From Undibacterium_A arcticum (GTDB lineage: Bacteria > Pseudomonadota > Gammaproteobacteria > Burkholderiales > Burkholderiaceae_D), in the NCBI RefSeq assembly GCF_042660705.1, contig NZ_JBHSUQ010000001.1: DNA of 64,000 bases. The stretch is one strand, 5' to 3'. Shown piece after piece: positions 55,459-64,000 of this stretch. The notes under the pieces were generated by a model. The model saw only the letters and a list, made by a program, of their open reading frames with translations. It had not been told where the DNA came from and did no database searches. Both the position numbers and the translations under genes were made by a program. The first letter of the stretch is position 1; each line of letters starts with the position of its first letter.

Positions 55459-56659
55459 ATGAACGCACCAGAGAACTTCAAGAAACACAAGGCCCAGTTC
55501 CACTGGGATGATCCGCTGCTATTGTCGGATCAGCTCACCGAAGACGAGCGCATGGTGCGCGACGCCACTGCCGCCTACTGCCGCGACAAGCTGCAGCCAC
55601 GCATTCTGGAGGCGTTCCGCCACGAGAAAACCGATCCGGCGATCTTCCGCGAGATGGGCGAACTCGGCCTGCTGGGCCCGACCATCCCGGAACAATACGG
55701 CGGCCCCGGCCTGAACTACGTCAGCTACGGCCTGATCGCCCGCGAAGTCGAACGGGTCGATTCTGGCTATCGCTCGATGATGAGCGTGCAATCGTCGCTG
55801 GTGATGGTGCCGATCCATGAATTCGGCACCGAAGCGCAGCGCCAGAAATATCTACCGAAACTGGCCAGCGGCGAATGGATCGGCTGCTTCGGCCTGACCG
55901 AGCCGGACCACGGTTCCGATCCCGGCTCAATGATCACCCGTGCCAAAGGTGGCGGGCGGTTACGCACTGAGCGGCAGCAAGATGTGGATCTCCAACTCGC
56001 CGATCGCCGATGTATTCGTGGTCTGGGCCAAGGACGATGCCGGCGAAATCCGCGGTTTCGTACTGGAAAAAGGCATGGCGGGCCTGTCGGCACCGGCGAT
56101 TCACGGCAAGTTCGGTTTGCGCGCGTCCATCACCGGCGAAATCGTGATGGACAATGTGTTCTGCCCCGAAGAAAACGCCTTCCCCGAGGTGCGCGGCCTG
56201 AAAGGCCCGTTCACCTGTCTCAACTCGGCCCGCTATGGTATCGCCTGGGGTGCGTTGGGCGCGGCCGAATCGTGCTGGCATATCGCGCGTCAGTACGTGC
56301 TGGACCGCACGCAGTTCGGCCGCCCGCTGGCCGCCAACCAGCTGGTGCAAAAGAAATTGGCCGATATGCAGACAGAAATCACGCTGGCGCTGCAGGGTTG
56401 TCTGCAACTGGGCCGGATGAAGGATGCGGGTACTGCCGCGGTCGAGATCACATCGATGATGAAGCGCAATTCCTGCGGCAAGTCGCTCGATGTGGCCAGG
56501 GTCGCGCGCGACATGCTGGGCGGCAACGGGATCTCGGACGAATTCGGCGTGATCCGGCACATGGTCAATCTGGAGGTGGTCAATACCTACGAAGGCACCC
56601 ACGATATCCATGCGCTGATCCTGGGACGGGCGCAAACAGGGATTCAGGCCTTCCAATAA
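55459..56659 (+). CDS. gcdH: Glutaryl-CoA dehydrogenase-type acyl-CoA dehydrogenase, one frameshift
   Basis: About 400 residues across a break at AAA 55945-55947. The first frame ends with CFGLTEPDHGSDPGSMITRA and the second continues VAGGYALSGSKMWISNSPIA to NTYEGTHDIHALILGRAQTG. FAD-linked oxidative decarboxylation of glutaryl-CoA to crotonyl-CoA fits the lysine/tryptophan and aromatic routes. Motifs YEGTHDIHALILGR and SGYRSMMSVQSSLVM are typical of GcdH. One extra or two missing bases explain the break, which is probably an error. Confidence 0.88.
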
Positions 56660-56733
56660 TACTGCCGGTAGTATTTATTGGACCGCAATGAATACAAGGG
56701 GATCAGGGTATTTTTTGCCAATACTCCCCCGGC
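56658..56733. repeat. Short dispersed repeat, copy 3 of 3
   Basis: Hairpin aatactgccggtagtatt beginning at the gcdH stop codon, then attggaccgcaatgaata, ending ccaatactccc. Related to 16232-16296 (shares ccgcaat(a/g)aata) and 41630-41705. Confidence 0.5.
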
Positions 56734-56752
56734 AATATCAGGATGATGCAAT

Positions 56753-56793
56753 AAAAAATCCGCCTGGCGTATCCTGCTCAGGTGGATTTTTTT
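56753..56793. terminator. Bidirectional terminator between gcdH and ompW
   Basis: aaaaaatccgcctg answered by caggtggatttttt with a ~12-base loop. A's on one side and T's on the other make it usable in both directions by the two convergent genes. Confidence 0.88.
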
Positions 56794-56841
56794 GCTACTG
56801 ATGGCTCGCCGGCGCAAGCGACAGGCGATCCTTAATCAGCT

Positions 56842-57525
56842 TTAGAACTTGTAGCCGACCGCCAAACTGATCGCCACCGGGTCAAGCTTGATATCGAGCG
56901 TCTGGCCGGACGAGAAATGCGTGGTCGTCTTTAGGAAGGTCTTGGTGACGACGCCATCGAGGAACCATTTGTCGTTGATCGCATAAGTCACGCCGATCTG
57001 TGGCGTCAGCGCGACCTTGTTATCGAGAGTGAACGTGGTCGGGGTGGCGCTGCCGGTATTGGTGATCGCGGTCAACTTGCCGGAGCCGGTTTCCTTGCGG
57101 AAGTAGGCATAGGTCAAGCCGAGTCCGACATATGGACGAAACGCCGACTTGGCTTCCAGAAAGCGGTATTGTATGAACAGCGTTGGCGGCAAGACCTCCG
57201 CCGTGCCGATTTTGCCGCTGCCCTTGATCGAACCGTCGCCGAAGAATTCATGGGTGTACGGCCAGCCGAGGTCGAGTTCGGTGGAGATATTGTCGGTCAA
57301 CATATAGCCGCCGGCGAAGAGCACCTCGGTGTCGCTGCCGACATCGGCCTTGGTGTTGGGTAAGGCCGGCGCCGACATGGCACCGCTGTCGACTTTCGGT
57401 GTGATCTTGTTGACGCCAGCCTTCGCGAACCAGGTACCGGCGCTTTGCGCCGATGCTGCGGCACTGATGCTCATCGCGACTGCCAGTGCCAAAACTTTAA
57501 GTGCGCCTTCGAAACTTTTTTTCAT
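56842..57525 (-). CDS. ompW: OmpW family outer-membrane protein
   Basis: 227 residues from ATG 57525 (ribosome site ggagac). The signal peptide ends at AASAQ. It reads as an eight-strand barrel with the family segments TWFAKAGVNKITPK, TDNISTELDLGWPYTHEF, LPPTLFIQYRF and the terminal LDPVAISLAVGYKF ending in Phe, as outer-membrane proteins do. OmpW channels are thought to pass small hydrophobic molecules. Confidence 0.93.
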   Translation of the reverse strand: MKKSFEGALKVLALAVAMSISAAASAQSAGTWFAKAGVNKITPKVDSGAMSAPALPNTKADVGSDTEVLFAGGYMLTDNISTELDLGWPYTHEFFGDGSIKGSGKIGTAEVLPPTLFIQYRFLEAKSAFRPYVGLGLTYAYFRKETGSGKLTAITNTGSATPTTFTLDNKVALTPQIGVTYAINDKWFLDGVVTKTFLKTTTHFSSGQTLDIKLDPVAISLAVGYKF

Positions 57526-57557
57526 CTTGTCTCCTAATTCTTCGATTGAATAGTTCA

Positions 57558-57812
57558 ATGCCATCTACTGATCTGATCGGTTATCTCGCTGCCACGCTGA
57601 CCACCGCGGCCTTCGTGCCGCAAGCCTGGCTGACCTGGAAAACCCGCCGCGCCGATGGCATCTCGCTGGCCATGTACGGTATTTTCACGACCGGCGTTGC
57701 ACTCTGGCTGGCTTACGGCCTGCAACTGGGCGCGATGCCGATTGTCATTGCCAACCTCATCACCCTGTTGCTGGCCTGCTTCATCCTGATCATGAAATTC
57801 CGCTATAAATGA
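57558..57812 (+). CDS. SemiSWEET sugar transporter
   Basis: 84 residues with three membrane helices (one MtN3/PQ-loop unit). The family motif FVPQAWLTWKTRRADGISLA near the start is followed by GVALWLAYGLQLG. It dimerises to form a sugar uniporter. The start at 57558 has no strong ribosome site. After its stop there are three direct copies of gagcgatcag (57811-57843). Confidence 0.88.
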   Translation: MPSTDLIGYLAATLTTAAFVPQAWLTWKTRRADGISLAMYGIFTTGVALWLAYGLQLGAMPIVIANLITLLLACFILIMKFRYK

Positions 57813-57896
57813 GCGATCAGCGGAGCGATCAGGGAGCGATCAGCGCGTAACACGAGGGACCATCAGCGCCCCTCGTTACCGCTCAGGTCGCCAAGC

Positions 57897-59138
57897 TTAG
57901 AGCCAGCCTTTCGCGGCCATTTTCTCCGATACATAACGGGCCGCCAGCAGATACGCAAACGGCGTCGGGTGCACCGAATCCGCGTACGAATAATGGCTGA
58001 CGTCGCCAGGGTTCAAGTTGGTGGCGTTGCAACCGAGCGCATTACCGAGCGGGTTTTTGGCCGGGCTCAGATCGCAGGCGGGCGTCGTGACATTGGTCAG
58101 GCCATAGGGACCCGGATTGGTGTATTGATCGCGGTTCACCGAGTAGGCATCGACCACCAGCACATTGCCGTTGTCGGCCAGTCCGGTTTGCAACTGGTTG
58201 TTGAAGGTGGTGACCATGGTCGTGATCAGCGCGCGCGTGTCGGCGCTCTGGGTCAGCGCATACGGTGTCACGCTGACATCCGGCAGGTTGACTACCGTGA
58301 CGTATTTCGCGCCGTTGGCGACGATCAGCGATTTCACATAGCCGGCCAGTTCGGCGCCGGCGGTGCCCATCGCGGTCACCGCGAGCGGCGCATTGGTCTG
58401 CACGTAGGCACCGGCGGCGGCGGCACCGACGGTCGGCGTCAGTTCCGCAATCGCTGCCGGTTGGCAGTTGGTCGCTTGCGCATCGGTAGGCGTGCAGGTG
58501 CCAGCCGCAATATCTTTCTGAATTTGACCTGGAACCGCCGCCGTCACCGCTGCCGTCGCTGCCACCGTTGCATTTGCCGACAGACCGACCAATTGCATCA
58601 GCACATCATCAGCGCCGGCCCACACGAAGACGGCTTCATCGCCTTTGAACTTACCGCCCACAGCGTTCAGGTGATTTTGAATTTGGGTGACCAACGGCAC
58701 GGTCAGATCGCCGCGGGTGGCGCCGGTCAATTTGTTGCCCGGCCCGACCGGGTTAGTGACGCGCGCGCCGCCCTGCGCATACGAAGTGCAGCCGGCATGG
58801 TTCACGACCGGGACGTTGAAACCGGTGGGGCCGCCATCGAGGCCGGTCTGCGCGGCGCATGGCGCCGGCAAACCGAACTGCGCTGCCATCAATTCGGTCC
58901 AGTTCTTGCCCGTCAATGCAGGGTTGATGCTGGTGTTATCGCCGTTGATGGTGAACTTGCCGCCGCCAAGAGCCGCGATCGGGCCGACCGCGTAGGTACC
59001 GACATCGCTCAGGCTGTCGCCGAACGACACCTGCGAGCTGAATTTGACCGCGGTGGACTGATCGCCGGCACCACCGCCACCGCAGCTTGCCAGAGCGGCG
59101 GCGGCAAGCAGTGTCAGAGCGAGTTTGAATTGACGCAT
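57897..59138 (-). CDS. GDSL/SGNH-hydrolase lipoprotein
   Basis: 413 residues from ATG 59138 (ribosome site aggaga). Lipobox LASC followed by GGGG, so lipid-anchored. Block I FGDSLSDVG carries the Ser nucleophile, block III is VWAGADDVLM and block V DSVHPTPF gives the Asp-His pair. It resembles secreted esterases/lipases of this class; the substrate is unknown. The middle has an Ala-rich expansion (ANATVAATAAVTAAVPGQ) and four-Cys stretches typical of exported proteins. Confidence 0.88.
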   Translation of the reverse strand: MRQFKLALTLLAAAALASCGGGGAGDQSTAVKFSSQVSFGDSLSDVGTYAVGPIAALGGGKFTINGDNTSINPALTGKNWTELMAAQFGLPAPCAAQTGLDGGPTGFNVPVVNHAGCTSYAQGGARVTNPVGPGNKLTGATRGDLTVPLVTQIQNHLNAVGGKFKGDEAVFVWAGADDVLMQLVGLSANATVAATAAVTAAVPGQIQKDIAAGTCTPTDAQATNCQPAAIAELTPTVGAAAAGAYVQTNAPLAVTAMGTAGAELAGYVKSLIVANGAKYVTVVNLPDVSVTPYALTQSADTRALITTMVTTFNNQLQTGLADNGNVLVVDAYSVNRDQYTNPGPYGLTNVTTPACDLSPAKNPLGNALGCNATNLNPGDVSHYSYADSVHPTPFAYLLAARYVSEKMAAKGWL

Positions 59139-59255
59139 TGATGTCTCCTGTCGTTTATGATTATTGAAAAGTACGAGCGTGTTTATTCGTCTCGGCCAAT
59201 ATGCCATCTCTGGATTATCTTGTACAGCGGCAAGCCGGGCGGACGCCGGCTTTTT

Positions 59256-60335
59256 TTAGAGCAGGCGCTCCAATATGCCGGCAGAGTCATACGCGGCACG
59301 GCGCAAGCGGTCGTTGACAGCTTGCCACAAGGAAACTTGCGGCGGCGCTTCGACCACGATCAGGTCCGCCGCGGCGAGGTCCAGCTGCCGCAGCGCGACA
59401 TACAGATCGTGGGCGTAGGCATCGGGTGCGGCCGGCATGTCGAAGCGGGCTGCGACATTGGTCGCGATGCTGGTCGATAGACCCATCAACGCGATGCGTC
59501 GCCCGGCCAATTGTAGCCGCGCCAGCGTCGCCGCCAATTGCAGCGGCGCGACCAGGGCCACCGGCGTGCGCGGTGCGTAATGCGCTTCCAGCGTGCCCGA
59601 TGCACGCGGCGCGGCGGCGTCCGGCTCGGCCGGCGTGTGCCCGATCACTGCCGCAATGTCGGCGGCACTGATGTGACCCGGACGCAACAGTACCGGGCCG
59701 TGGGTCGCGAGTCGCGACAGGTCGAGAATGGTCGATTCGATGCCGACCGCGCTCTGGCCGCCATCGAGGATGCTGGCGATCGCATGGTCGGGGCCAAATT
59801 CATCGCGCACATGCTGGGCCGTGGTCGGGCTGACATGACCGAATTTATTGGCGGACGGCGCGGCGACACCGCCCTTGCCGCCCCTGAACGCCCGCAGCAG
59901 CGCCTGCGCCACCGGATGCGACGGACAACGGATGCCGATCGAATCTTGCCCGCCGGAGACGGCGTCAGGAATGTGGGCGGCCCGCTTCAGGATCAGGCTC
60001 AGGGGACCGGGCCAGAACGCGGCGATCAGTTGGCGCGCCTCGTCCGGTACCGCAGCGGCCCAGTACGCAAGATCGGCCTCGGGTGCGATATGCACGATCA
60101 CCGGATGATTGGCCGGCCGCCCTTTCGCAGCGTAGATGCGCGCCACCGCTTGCGGGTTTTCGGCATCGGCGCCAAGACCGTACACGGTCTCGGTCGGGAA
60201 CGCGACCAGCTGCCCGGCTTCCAGCTGGCGCGCCGCCGCATCGATCGCGGCTGGATCGATACCCGGCGCGATACCCGCATCAAGACCGGAATCGAGGCCT
60301 GAACCTCGCCCAGAGTCGGACCCCGCTGGTTTCAT
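59256..60335 (-). CDS. L-threonylcarbamoyladenylate synthase (Sua5 type)
   Basis: 359 residues from ATG 60335; the TTG at 60356 is rejected. The YrdC domain has VAFPTETVYGLGADAENPQA, KGRPANHPVIVHI and APSANKFGHVSPTTA. A linker and a C-terminal Sua5 domain (ALMGLSTSIATNVAARF) follow. It makes threonylcarbamoyl-AMP for tRNA t6A37, the modification that TcdA later cyclises. The first ~25 residues are a low-complexity SDSGRGSGLDSGLD tract. Last in the purC-E-K group. Confidence 0.92.
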   Translation of the reverse strand: MKPAGSDSGRGSGLDSGLDAGIAPGIDPAAIDAAARQLEAGQLVAFPTETVYGLGADAENPQAVARIYAAKGRPANHPVIVHIAPEADLAYWAAAVPDEARQLIAAFWPGPLSLILKRAAHIPDAVSGGQDSIGIRCPSHPVAQALLRAFRGGKGGVAAPSANKFGHVSPTTAQHVRDEFGPDHAIASILDGGQSAVGIESTILDLSRLATHGPVLLRPGHISAADIAAVIGHTPAEPDAAAPRASGTLEAHYAPRTPVALVAPLQLAATLARLQLAGRRIALMGLSTSIATNVAARFDMPAAPDAYAHDLYVALRQLDLAAADLIVVEAPPQVSLWQAVNDRLRRAAYDSAGILERLL

Positions 60336-60356
60336 CACTTGAGGATTACAACGCAA

Positions 60357-61577
60357 TTACAACGCAATGCCGAGGATGCCGCAAGCGACAGCCAGCTGCT
60401 GCTGCGCCTGCGCCAGGGTCGGCGCGACAAAGCTGATATGGCCCATCTTGCGACCGCGTCGCGCATGCGCCTTGCCGTACAGGTGCAGGCAGGCGCCAGG
60501 CAGGGCCAGCAGCTGGTCCCAGGCCGGTTCGCGCAGTTGCTTGCCATCGCCGACGAACCAGATATCGCCCAGAATATTGAGCATCACGGTAGCCGAGTGC
60601 TGGCGCGTGTCGCCCAAGGGCAAGCGCGCCATGGCCCGCGCCTGTTGCGTAAACTGGCTGGTGACACAGGCGTCGATGGTGTAGTGACCGCTGTTGTGCG
60701 GCCGCGGCGCCATTTCATTGACCACCAGAGAGCCGTCCTGCAGCACGAAAAATTCGATGCACAGCACGCCGACATAGTCTAGCCGGTCGACGATCACCCG
60801 CGCCGCATCCTGCGCCTTTCTGGCCGAATCGGCGCAGACGTTCGGGCCCGGCACCGTCGTGGTGAACAGGATGCCGTCGCGATGCACGTTTTCGGCAATC
60901 GGGTACACCACCGTCGCGCCATCGACGCCGCGCGCGACCAGGACCGAGATCTCGTACGCCAGCGGCAACATTTTTTCCAGCACGCAGGCCACGTCAGTGT
61001 CACCGAACGCGGCAACCGCAGTGCGCAGCTCGTCCAGCGTGCGGACCCGGACCTGCCCCTTGCCATCGTAACCGAGCCGGACGGTTTTCAGGATGCCCGG
61101 CAACAGCTCGGCCGAGATGGCGTCACTATGCGCGTCGATGTCGGCCTTTGATGCGATCAGGCGATGCGGCGCCGGCAGCACCTTTGATGCGGGACTGCAA
61201 TCGGTGAAGAAATTCTTTTCGGCGATCCGGTCCTGCGCAATCGAGACGCCATGCGCGGCGGGCGCGACGATGGTGCGTTCGGCCAGAAACGCCAGGCTCT
61301 GTGCCGCTACGTTCTCGAATTCAGTGGTCACCGCCACGCACAACTGACCCAGCTCCGCCAATGCGGCCTGATCATTGTAATCGGCCACGATATGGTGATC
61401 CGCCGCATGCGCCGCCGGGCAATTCTTTTCCGGTTCCAGCACGGCGACCTTGTAACCGAGTGCCTGGGCGGCGTGCACGAACATGCGGCCGAGCTGGCCG
61501 CCGCCCATCACGCCCAGCCAGACCGGCGGTGTCGCTACCGGGATCAGCGGCAGTTGTGAATCCTGTACCTTGCTCAT
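60357..61577 (-). CDS. purK: 5-(carboxyamino)imidazole ribonucleotide synthase
   Basis: 406-residue ATP-grasp enzyme making N5-CAIR from AIR, bicarbonate and ATP. The N-terminus has VMGGGQLGRMFVHAAQALGY, and EFFVLQDGSLVVNEMAPRPH with NSGHYTIDACVTSQF are diagnostic. It starts in a four-base overlap with purE. Confidence 0.96.
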   Translation of the reverse strand: MSKVQDSQLPLIPVATPPVWLGVMGGGQLGRMFVHAAQALGYKVAVLEPEKNCPAAHAADHHIVADYNDQAALAELGQLCVAVTTEFENVAAQSLAFLAERTIVAPAAHGVSIAQDRIAEKNFFTDCSPASKVLPAPHRLIASKADIDAHSDAISAELLPGILKTVRLGYDGKGQVRVRTLDELRTAVAAFGDTDVACVLEKMLPLAYEISVLVARGVDGATVVYPIAENVHRDGILFTTTVPGPNVCADSARKAQDAARVIVDRLDYVGVLCIEFFVLQDGSLVVNEMAPRPHNSGHYTIDACVTSQFTQQARAMARLPLGDTRQHSATVMLNILGDIWFVGDGKQLREPAWDQLLALPGACLHLYGKAHARRGRKMGHISFVAPTLAQAQQQLAVACGILGIAL

Positions 61578-62089
61578 GCCGGCAGCTTCATGTCGAGTGC
61601 GATCTGGGTCTGCTTGTCGCGGAAGGCCAGCAGCTTGGCGGCCAGCGCGTCATCGGTCATGGCCAGCATCGCGATCGCCGACAGCGCCGCATTGGCGGCA
61701 CCGGCCTCGCCGATCGCATAGGTCGCCACCGGGATGCCCTTCGGCATTTGCACGATCGACAGCAGCGAATCCTCGCCGCGCAGATATTTGGACGGCACCG
61801 GCACGCCCAGCACCGGCACGATGGTCTTGGCCGCCAGCATGCCCGGCAAATGAGCCGCGCCGCCGGCGCCGGCGATGATCGCGCGCAGGCCGCGCGCCTT
61901 GGCTGTTGCCGCGTACTCGAACATCTGGTCCGGCATGCGGTGCGCCGAAATCACCTGCGCCTCGTGGGGGACGCCGAATTCTGTCAGGATCGCGACCGCA
62001 TGCTGCATCACGTCCCAGTCTGAGGATGAGCCCATGACCACGCCGACCAGCGGCATGCCCGCAACCAATACAGCTTTCTGTTCGTTCAT
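61574..62089 (-). CDS. purE: N5-CAIR mutase
   Basis: 171 residues. VMGSSSDWDVMQHAVAIL at the phosphate-binding site, the catalytic SAHRMPDQ, and GAGGAAHLPGMLAAKT are all present. It works with PurK in purine synthesis, overlapping it by four bases and two bases from the purC stop. Confidence 0.96.
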   Translation of the reverse strand: MNEQKAVLVAGMPLVGVVMGSSSDWDVMQHAVAILTEFGVPHEAQVISAHRMPDQMFEYAATAKARGLRAIIAGAGGAAHLPGMLAAKTIVPVLGVPVPSKYLRGEDSLLSIVQMPKGIPVATYAIGEAGAANAALSAIAMLAMTDDALAAKLLAFRDKQTQIALDMKLPA

Positions 62090-62090
62090 C

Positions 62091-62987
62091 TCAGTCCTTC
62101 AGCTGGGCACCGGTCAGGCGCTGCAGCGCTTCGCGATATTTGGCGCCGGTCTTTTCGATCACATCGGCCGGCAGGTTCGGCGCCGGCGCGGTCTTGTTCC
62201 AACTAGTGACCGTTTCCAGATAATCGCGCACAAACTGCTTGTCGAACGATGGCGGCGAAATGCCGACCCGGTAGCTGTCGGCCGGCCAGAAACGCGACGA
62301 ATCGGCAGTCAGTACCTCGTCCATCAGGTGTAATACACCGTTCTCATCGAGGCCGAATTCGAACTTGGTGTCGGCGATGATGATGCCCTGGGTCGCGGCG
62401 TAATCGGCGGCGGTTTTATACAGTTCAATGCTGATGCTGCGAATCTTGCTGGCCAGTTCGGCACCGATGCGCTGCTCCATCTCGGCGAAACTGATGTTCT
62501 CGTCGTGTTCGCCCAGATCGGCCTTGGCGGCCGGCGTGAAAATCGGTTCGGCCAGCTTGGCTGCCTGTTGCAGCCCGGCCGGCAAGGTGATGCCGCAAAT
62601 CGCGCCGGTCGCCTGATAGTCCTTCCAGCCGGAACCGATGATGTAGCCGCGCACCACCGCCTCGACCATGATCGGCTGCAGACGCTTGGCCACGACCGCA
62701 CGGCCGCGTACCTGTTCCACTTCGTCCGGTGCCACTACCGATTCCGGCGCGATGCCGGTCAGGTGGTTCGGCACGATCGCGGCCAGTTTGTCGAACCAGA
62801 AATTGCTCATCTGGTTCAATACCTTGCCCTTGGTCGGGATCGGCTCGTTCATCACGACGTCGAACGCCGACAGCCGGTCGGTGGTCACGATCAGGATCTT
62901 GTCGGTGTCGACCGCGTAGTTGTCGCGCACCTTGCCGTGGCCCAGCAGTGGCAGCGAAGTGATGGAGGATTGGTACAGACTGGTCAT
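62091..62987 (-). CDS. purC: SAICAR synthase
   Basis: 298 residues, the longer form common in betaproteobacteria. LLGHGKVRDNYAVDTDKILI at the N-terminus, PLECVVRGY-like AVVRGYIIGSGWKDYQ in the middle and IIADTKFEFGLDENG near the active site. It joins CAIR and aspartate. First of the purCEK-sua5 group. Confidence 0.97.
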   Translation of the reverse strand: MTSLYQSSITSLPLLGHGKVRDNYAVDTDKILIVTTDRLSAFDVVMNEPIPTKGKVLNQMSNFWFDKLAAIVPNHLTGIAPESVVAPDEVEQVRGRAVVAKRLQPIMVEAVVRGYIIGSGWKDYQATGAICGITLPAGLQQAAKLAEPIFTPAAKADLGEHDENISFAEMEQRIGAELASKIRSISIELYKTAADYAATQGIIIADTKFEFGLDENGVLHLMDEVLTADSSRFWPADSYRVGISPPSFDKQFVRDYLETVTSWNKTAPAPNLPADVIEKTGAKYREALQRLTGAQLKD

Positions 62988-63107
62988 GGTTGTTCCGTAA
63001 TCGTGAGGATTGTGCGCAGCGTGCGCCGGGGCGGTCGACGCTGCGCATTACTCGTCGTCTTCAAGGCCAGCGCAATCGCATGGCGATCGTTGCTGGCTAA
63101 GGCTTTT

Positions 63108-63231
63108 AGCCCCTTCCCCCTCGCAGGGGGAAGGTTGGGATGGGGGTAGGACGGTCGATCGGCAACGTGTATCATTCATCGACCGCACTACCCCCTCCCT
63201 AACCCTCCCCCTGCAAGGGGGAGGGAACTCT
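63108..63231. repeat. Palindromic repeat, same family as 836-936
   Basis: Two hairpins (ccttcccc/ggggaagg type and ccctccccc/gggggaggg) with the gggatgggggtagg/ctaccccctccctaaccc pair around a ~40-base spacer, directly after fba. A second copy of the family seen between serC and pheA. Confidence 0.75.
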
Positions 63232-64000
63232 TATTGTACGATTTGCGCCAGTGCGCCTTTCTGGTACCGTTCGGCCATCGCTTCCAGCGTCAGTGGCTTG
63301 ATCTTGGCGGCCTGACCTTCGCAGCCGAACGACAGGAAACGTGCCTTGCAGACTTTCATCGCCGCTTCGCGCGCCGGCTTCAGGAAGTCGCGCGGATCGA
63401 ATTTCGATGGATTTTCAAACATATAGCGGCGCACCGCAGCGGTCATCGCCAGCCGGATATCGGTATCAATATTGATCTTGCGCACGCCGTGCTTGATGCC
63501 TTCCTGGATTTCTTCGACCGGTACGCCATAGGTCTCTTTCATGTCGCCACCGAATTGACGGATCTCGGCCAGCAGTTCCTGCGGTACCGACGACGAGCCG
63601 TGCATCACCAGATGGGTGTTGGGAATGCGGGCGTGGATTTCCTTGATGCGATCGATCGCCAGAATATCGCCGGTTGGCCGGCGCGAAAACTTGTAGGCGC
63701 CATGCGAGGTACCGATCGCGATCGCCAGCGCGTCGCACTGGGTCAGCTTGACGAAGTCGGCCGCCTGCGCGACGTCGGTCAGCAATTGCTCGCGCGTCAT
63801 CGTGCCGTCGGCGCCGTGGCCGTCTTCCTTGTCGCCCTTCATAGTTTCGAGCGAGCCGAGCACGCCCAGTTCCGCTTCGACCGTGACGCCGATCGCATGC
63901 GAGAACCTGACCACTTCGCGCGACACATCGATGTTGTATTCATAGCTGGCGACGCTCTTGCCATCGGCCATCAGGGAGCCGTCCATCATCACCGAGGTGA
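63231..64000 (-). CDS. fba: Fructose-bisphosphate aldolase class II, 5' end outside window
   Basis: The last ~256 residues, open to the window edge (the frame enters with TSVMMDGSLMADGK). Class II motifs: zinc ligand and catalytic Asp region TSVMMDGS, LVMHGSSSVPQE, and GVRKINIDTDIRLAMTAA near the C-terminus. Calvin-type class II aldolases of betaproteobacteria have this form. It cleaves fructose 1,6-bisphosphate in glycolysis. Confidence 0.96.
   Translation of the reverse strand, partial: TSVMMDGSLMADGKSVASYEYNIDVSREVVRFSHAIGVTVEAELGVLGSLETMKGDKEDGHGADGTMTREQLLTDVAQAADFVKLTQCDALAIAIGTSHGAYKFSRRPTGDILAIDRIKEIHARIPNTHLVMHGSSSVPQELLAEIRQFGGDMKETYGVPVEEIQEGIKHGVRKINIDTDIRLAMTAAVRRYMFENPSKFDPRDFLKPAREAAMKVCKARFLSFGCEGQAAKIKPLTLEAMAERYQKGALAQIVQ

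Overview
This is a chromosomal window from a betaproteobacterium, most likely of the family Oxalobacteraceae (Herminiimonas/Collimonas/Herbaspirillum relatives). The placement rests on gene order (gyrA-serC-pheA; purC-purE-purK-sua5 next to a class II fba), on ubiG-gph, and on a tmRNA whose tag reads ANDNSYALAA. It is an inference from protein resemblance, not from a search.

Layout. 1-12.1 kb holds core genes: pheA (runs off the left edge), serC, gyrA, two small OmpA-like proteins, ubiG, gph and a long DUF748 envelope protein. 12.3-22.2 kb is an accessory island abutting ssrA (tmRNA). It has a Fic-family gene with two operator-like 33-bp palindromes, debris of a type III methylase and of a VapBC-like pair, and a complete type I Wadjet (jetABCD) plasmid-defence operon. 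A 510-bp inverted-repeat element splits jetA from jetB, and a MITE-like element touches the jetD stop codon. 22.2-24.1 kb has a MATE pump and a small exported protein. 24.1-37.3 kb is a phenylacetate (paa) catabolic cluster: paaABCD, paaE and paaN-G-H-I-K-J on the minus strand, with the divergent repressor gene paaX. 37.3-64 kb is mixed. It includes a DUF1631 protein, an Adhesin_E-like protein, a lipoprotein, an orphan TraL/TraM-like ATPase and membrane-protein pair, an M16 protease, an anion permease, an FKBP PPIase, thpR, tcdA and an MFS pump. It continues with a hemerythrin-PdxH fusion, cfa, msrA, a flavin reductase, gcdH, ompW, a SemiSWEET, a GDSL lipoprotein, sua5, purK, purE, purC and the 3' part of fba.

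How it fits together. The paa genes would activate phenylacetate to its CoA ester (PaaK), epoxidise the ring (PaaABCDE), isomerise it (PaaG), oxidise the opened ring (PaaN) and finish by beta-oxidation (PaaH, PaaJ), with PaaI as salvage thioesterase. JetABC would form an SMC-type complex that recognises small circular DNA for cleavage by JetD. The pur genes form a tight operon.

Two general properties stand out. Ten single-site reading-frame breaks occur in nine otherwise well-conserved genes (ubiG, DUF748 twice, fic, jetB, jetC, a small exported ORF, paaE, adhesin_E, gcdH). Nearly all lie in or beside short homopolymers, which points first to consensus sequencing error. The intergenic DNA is rich in dispersed palindromes (at least six families) and in short 11-15 bp tandem duplications near gene ends.
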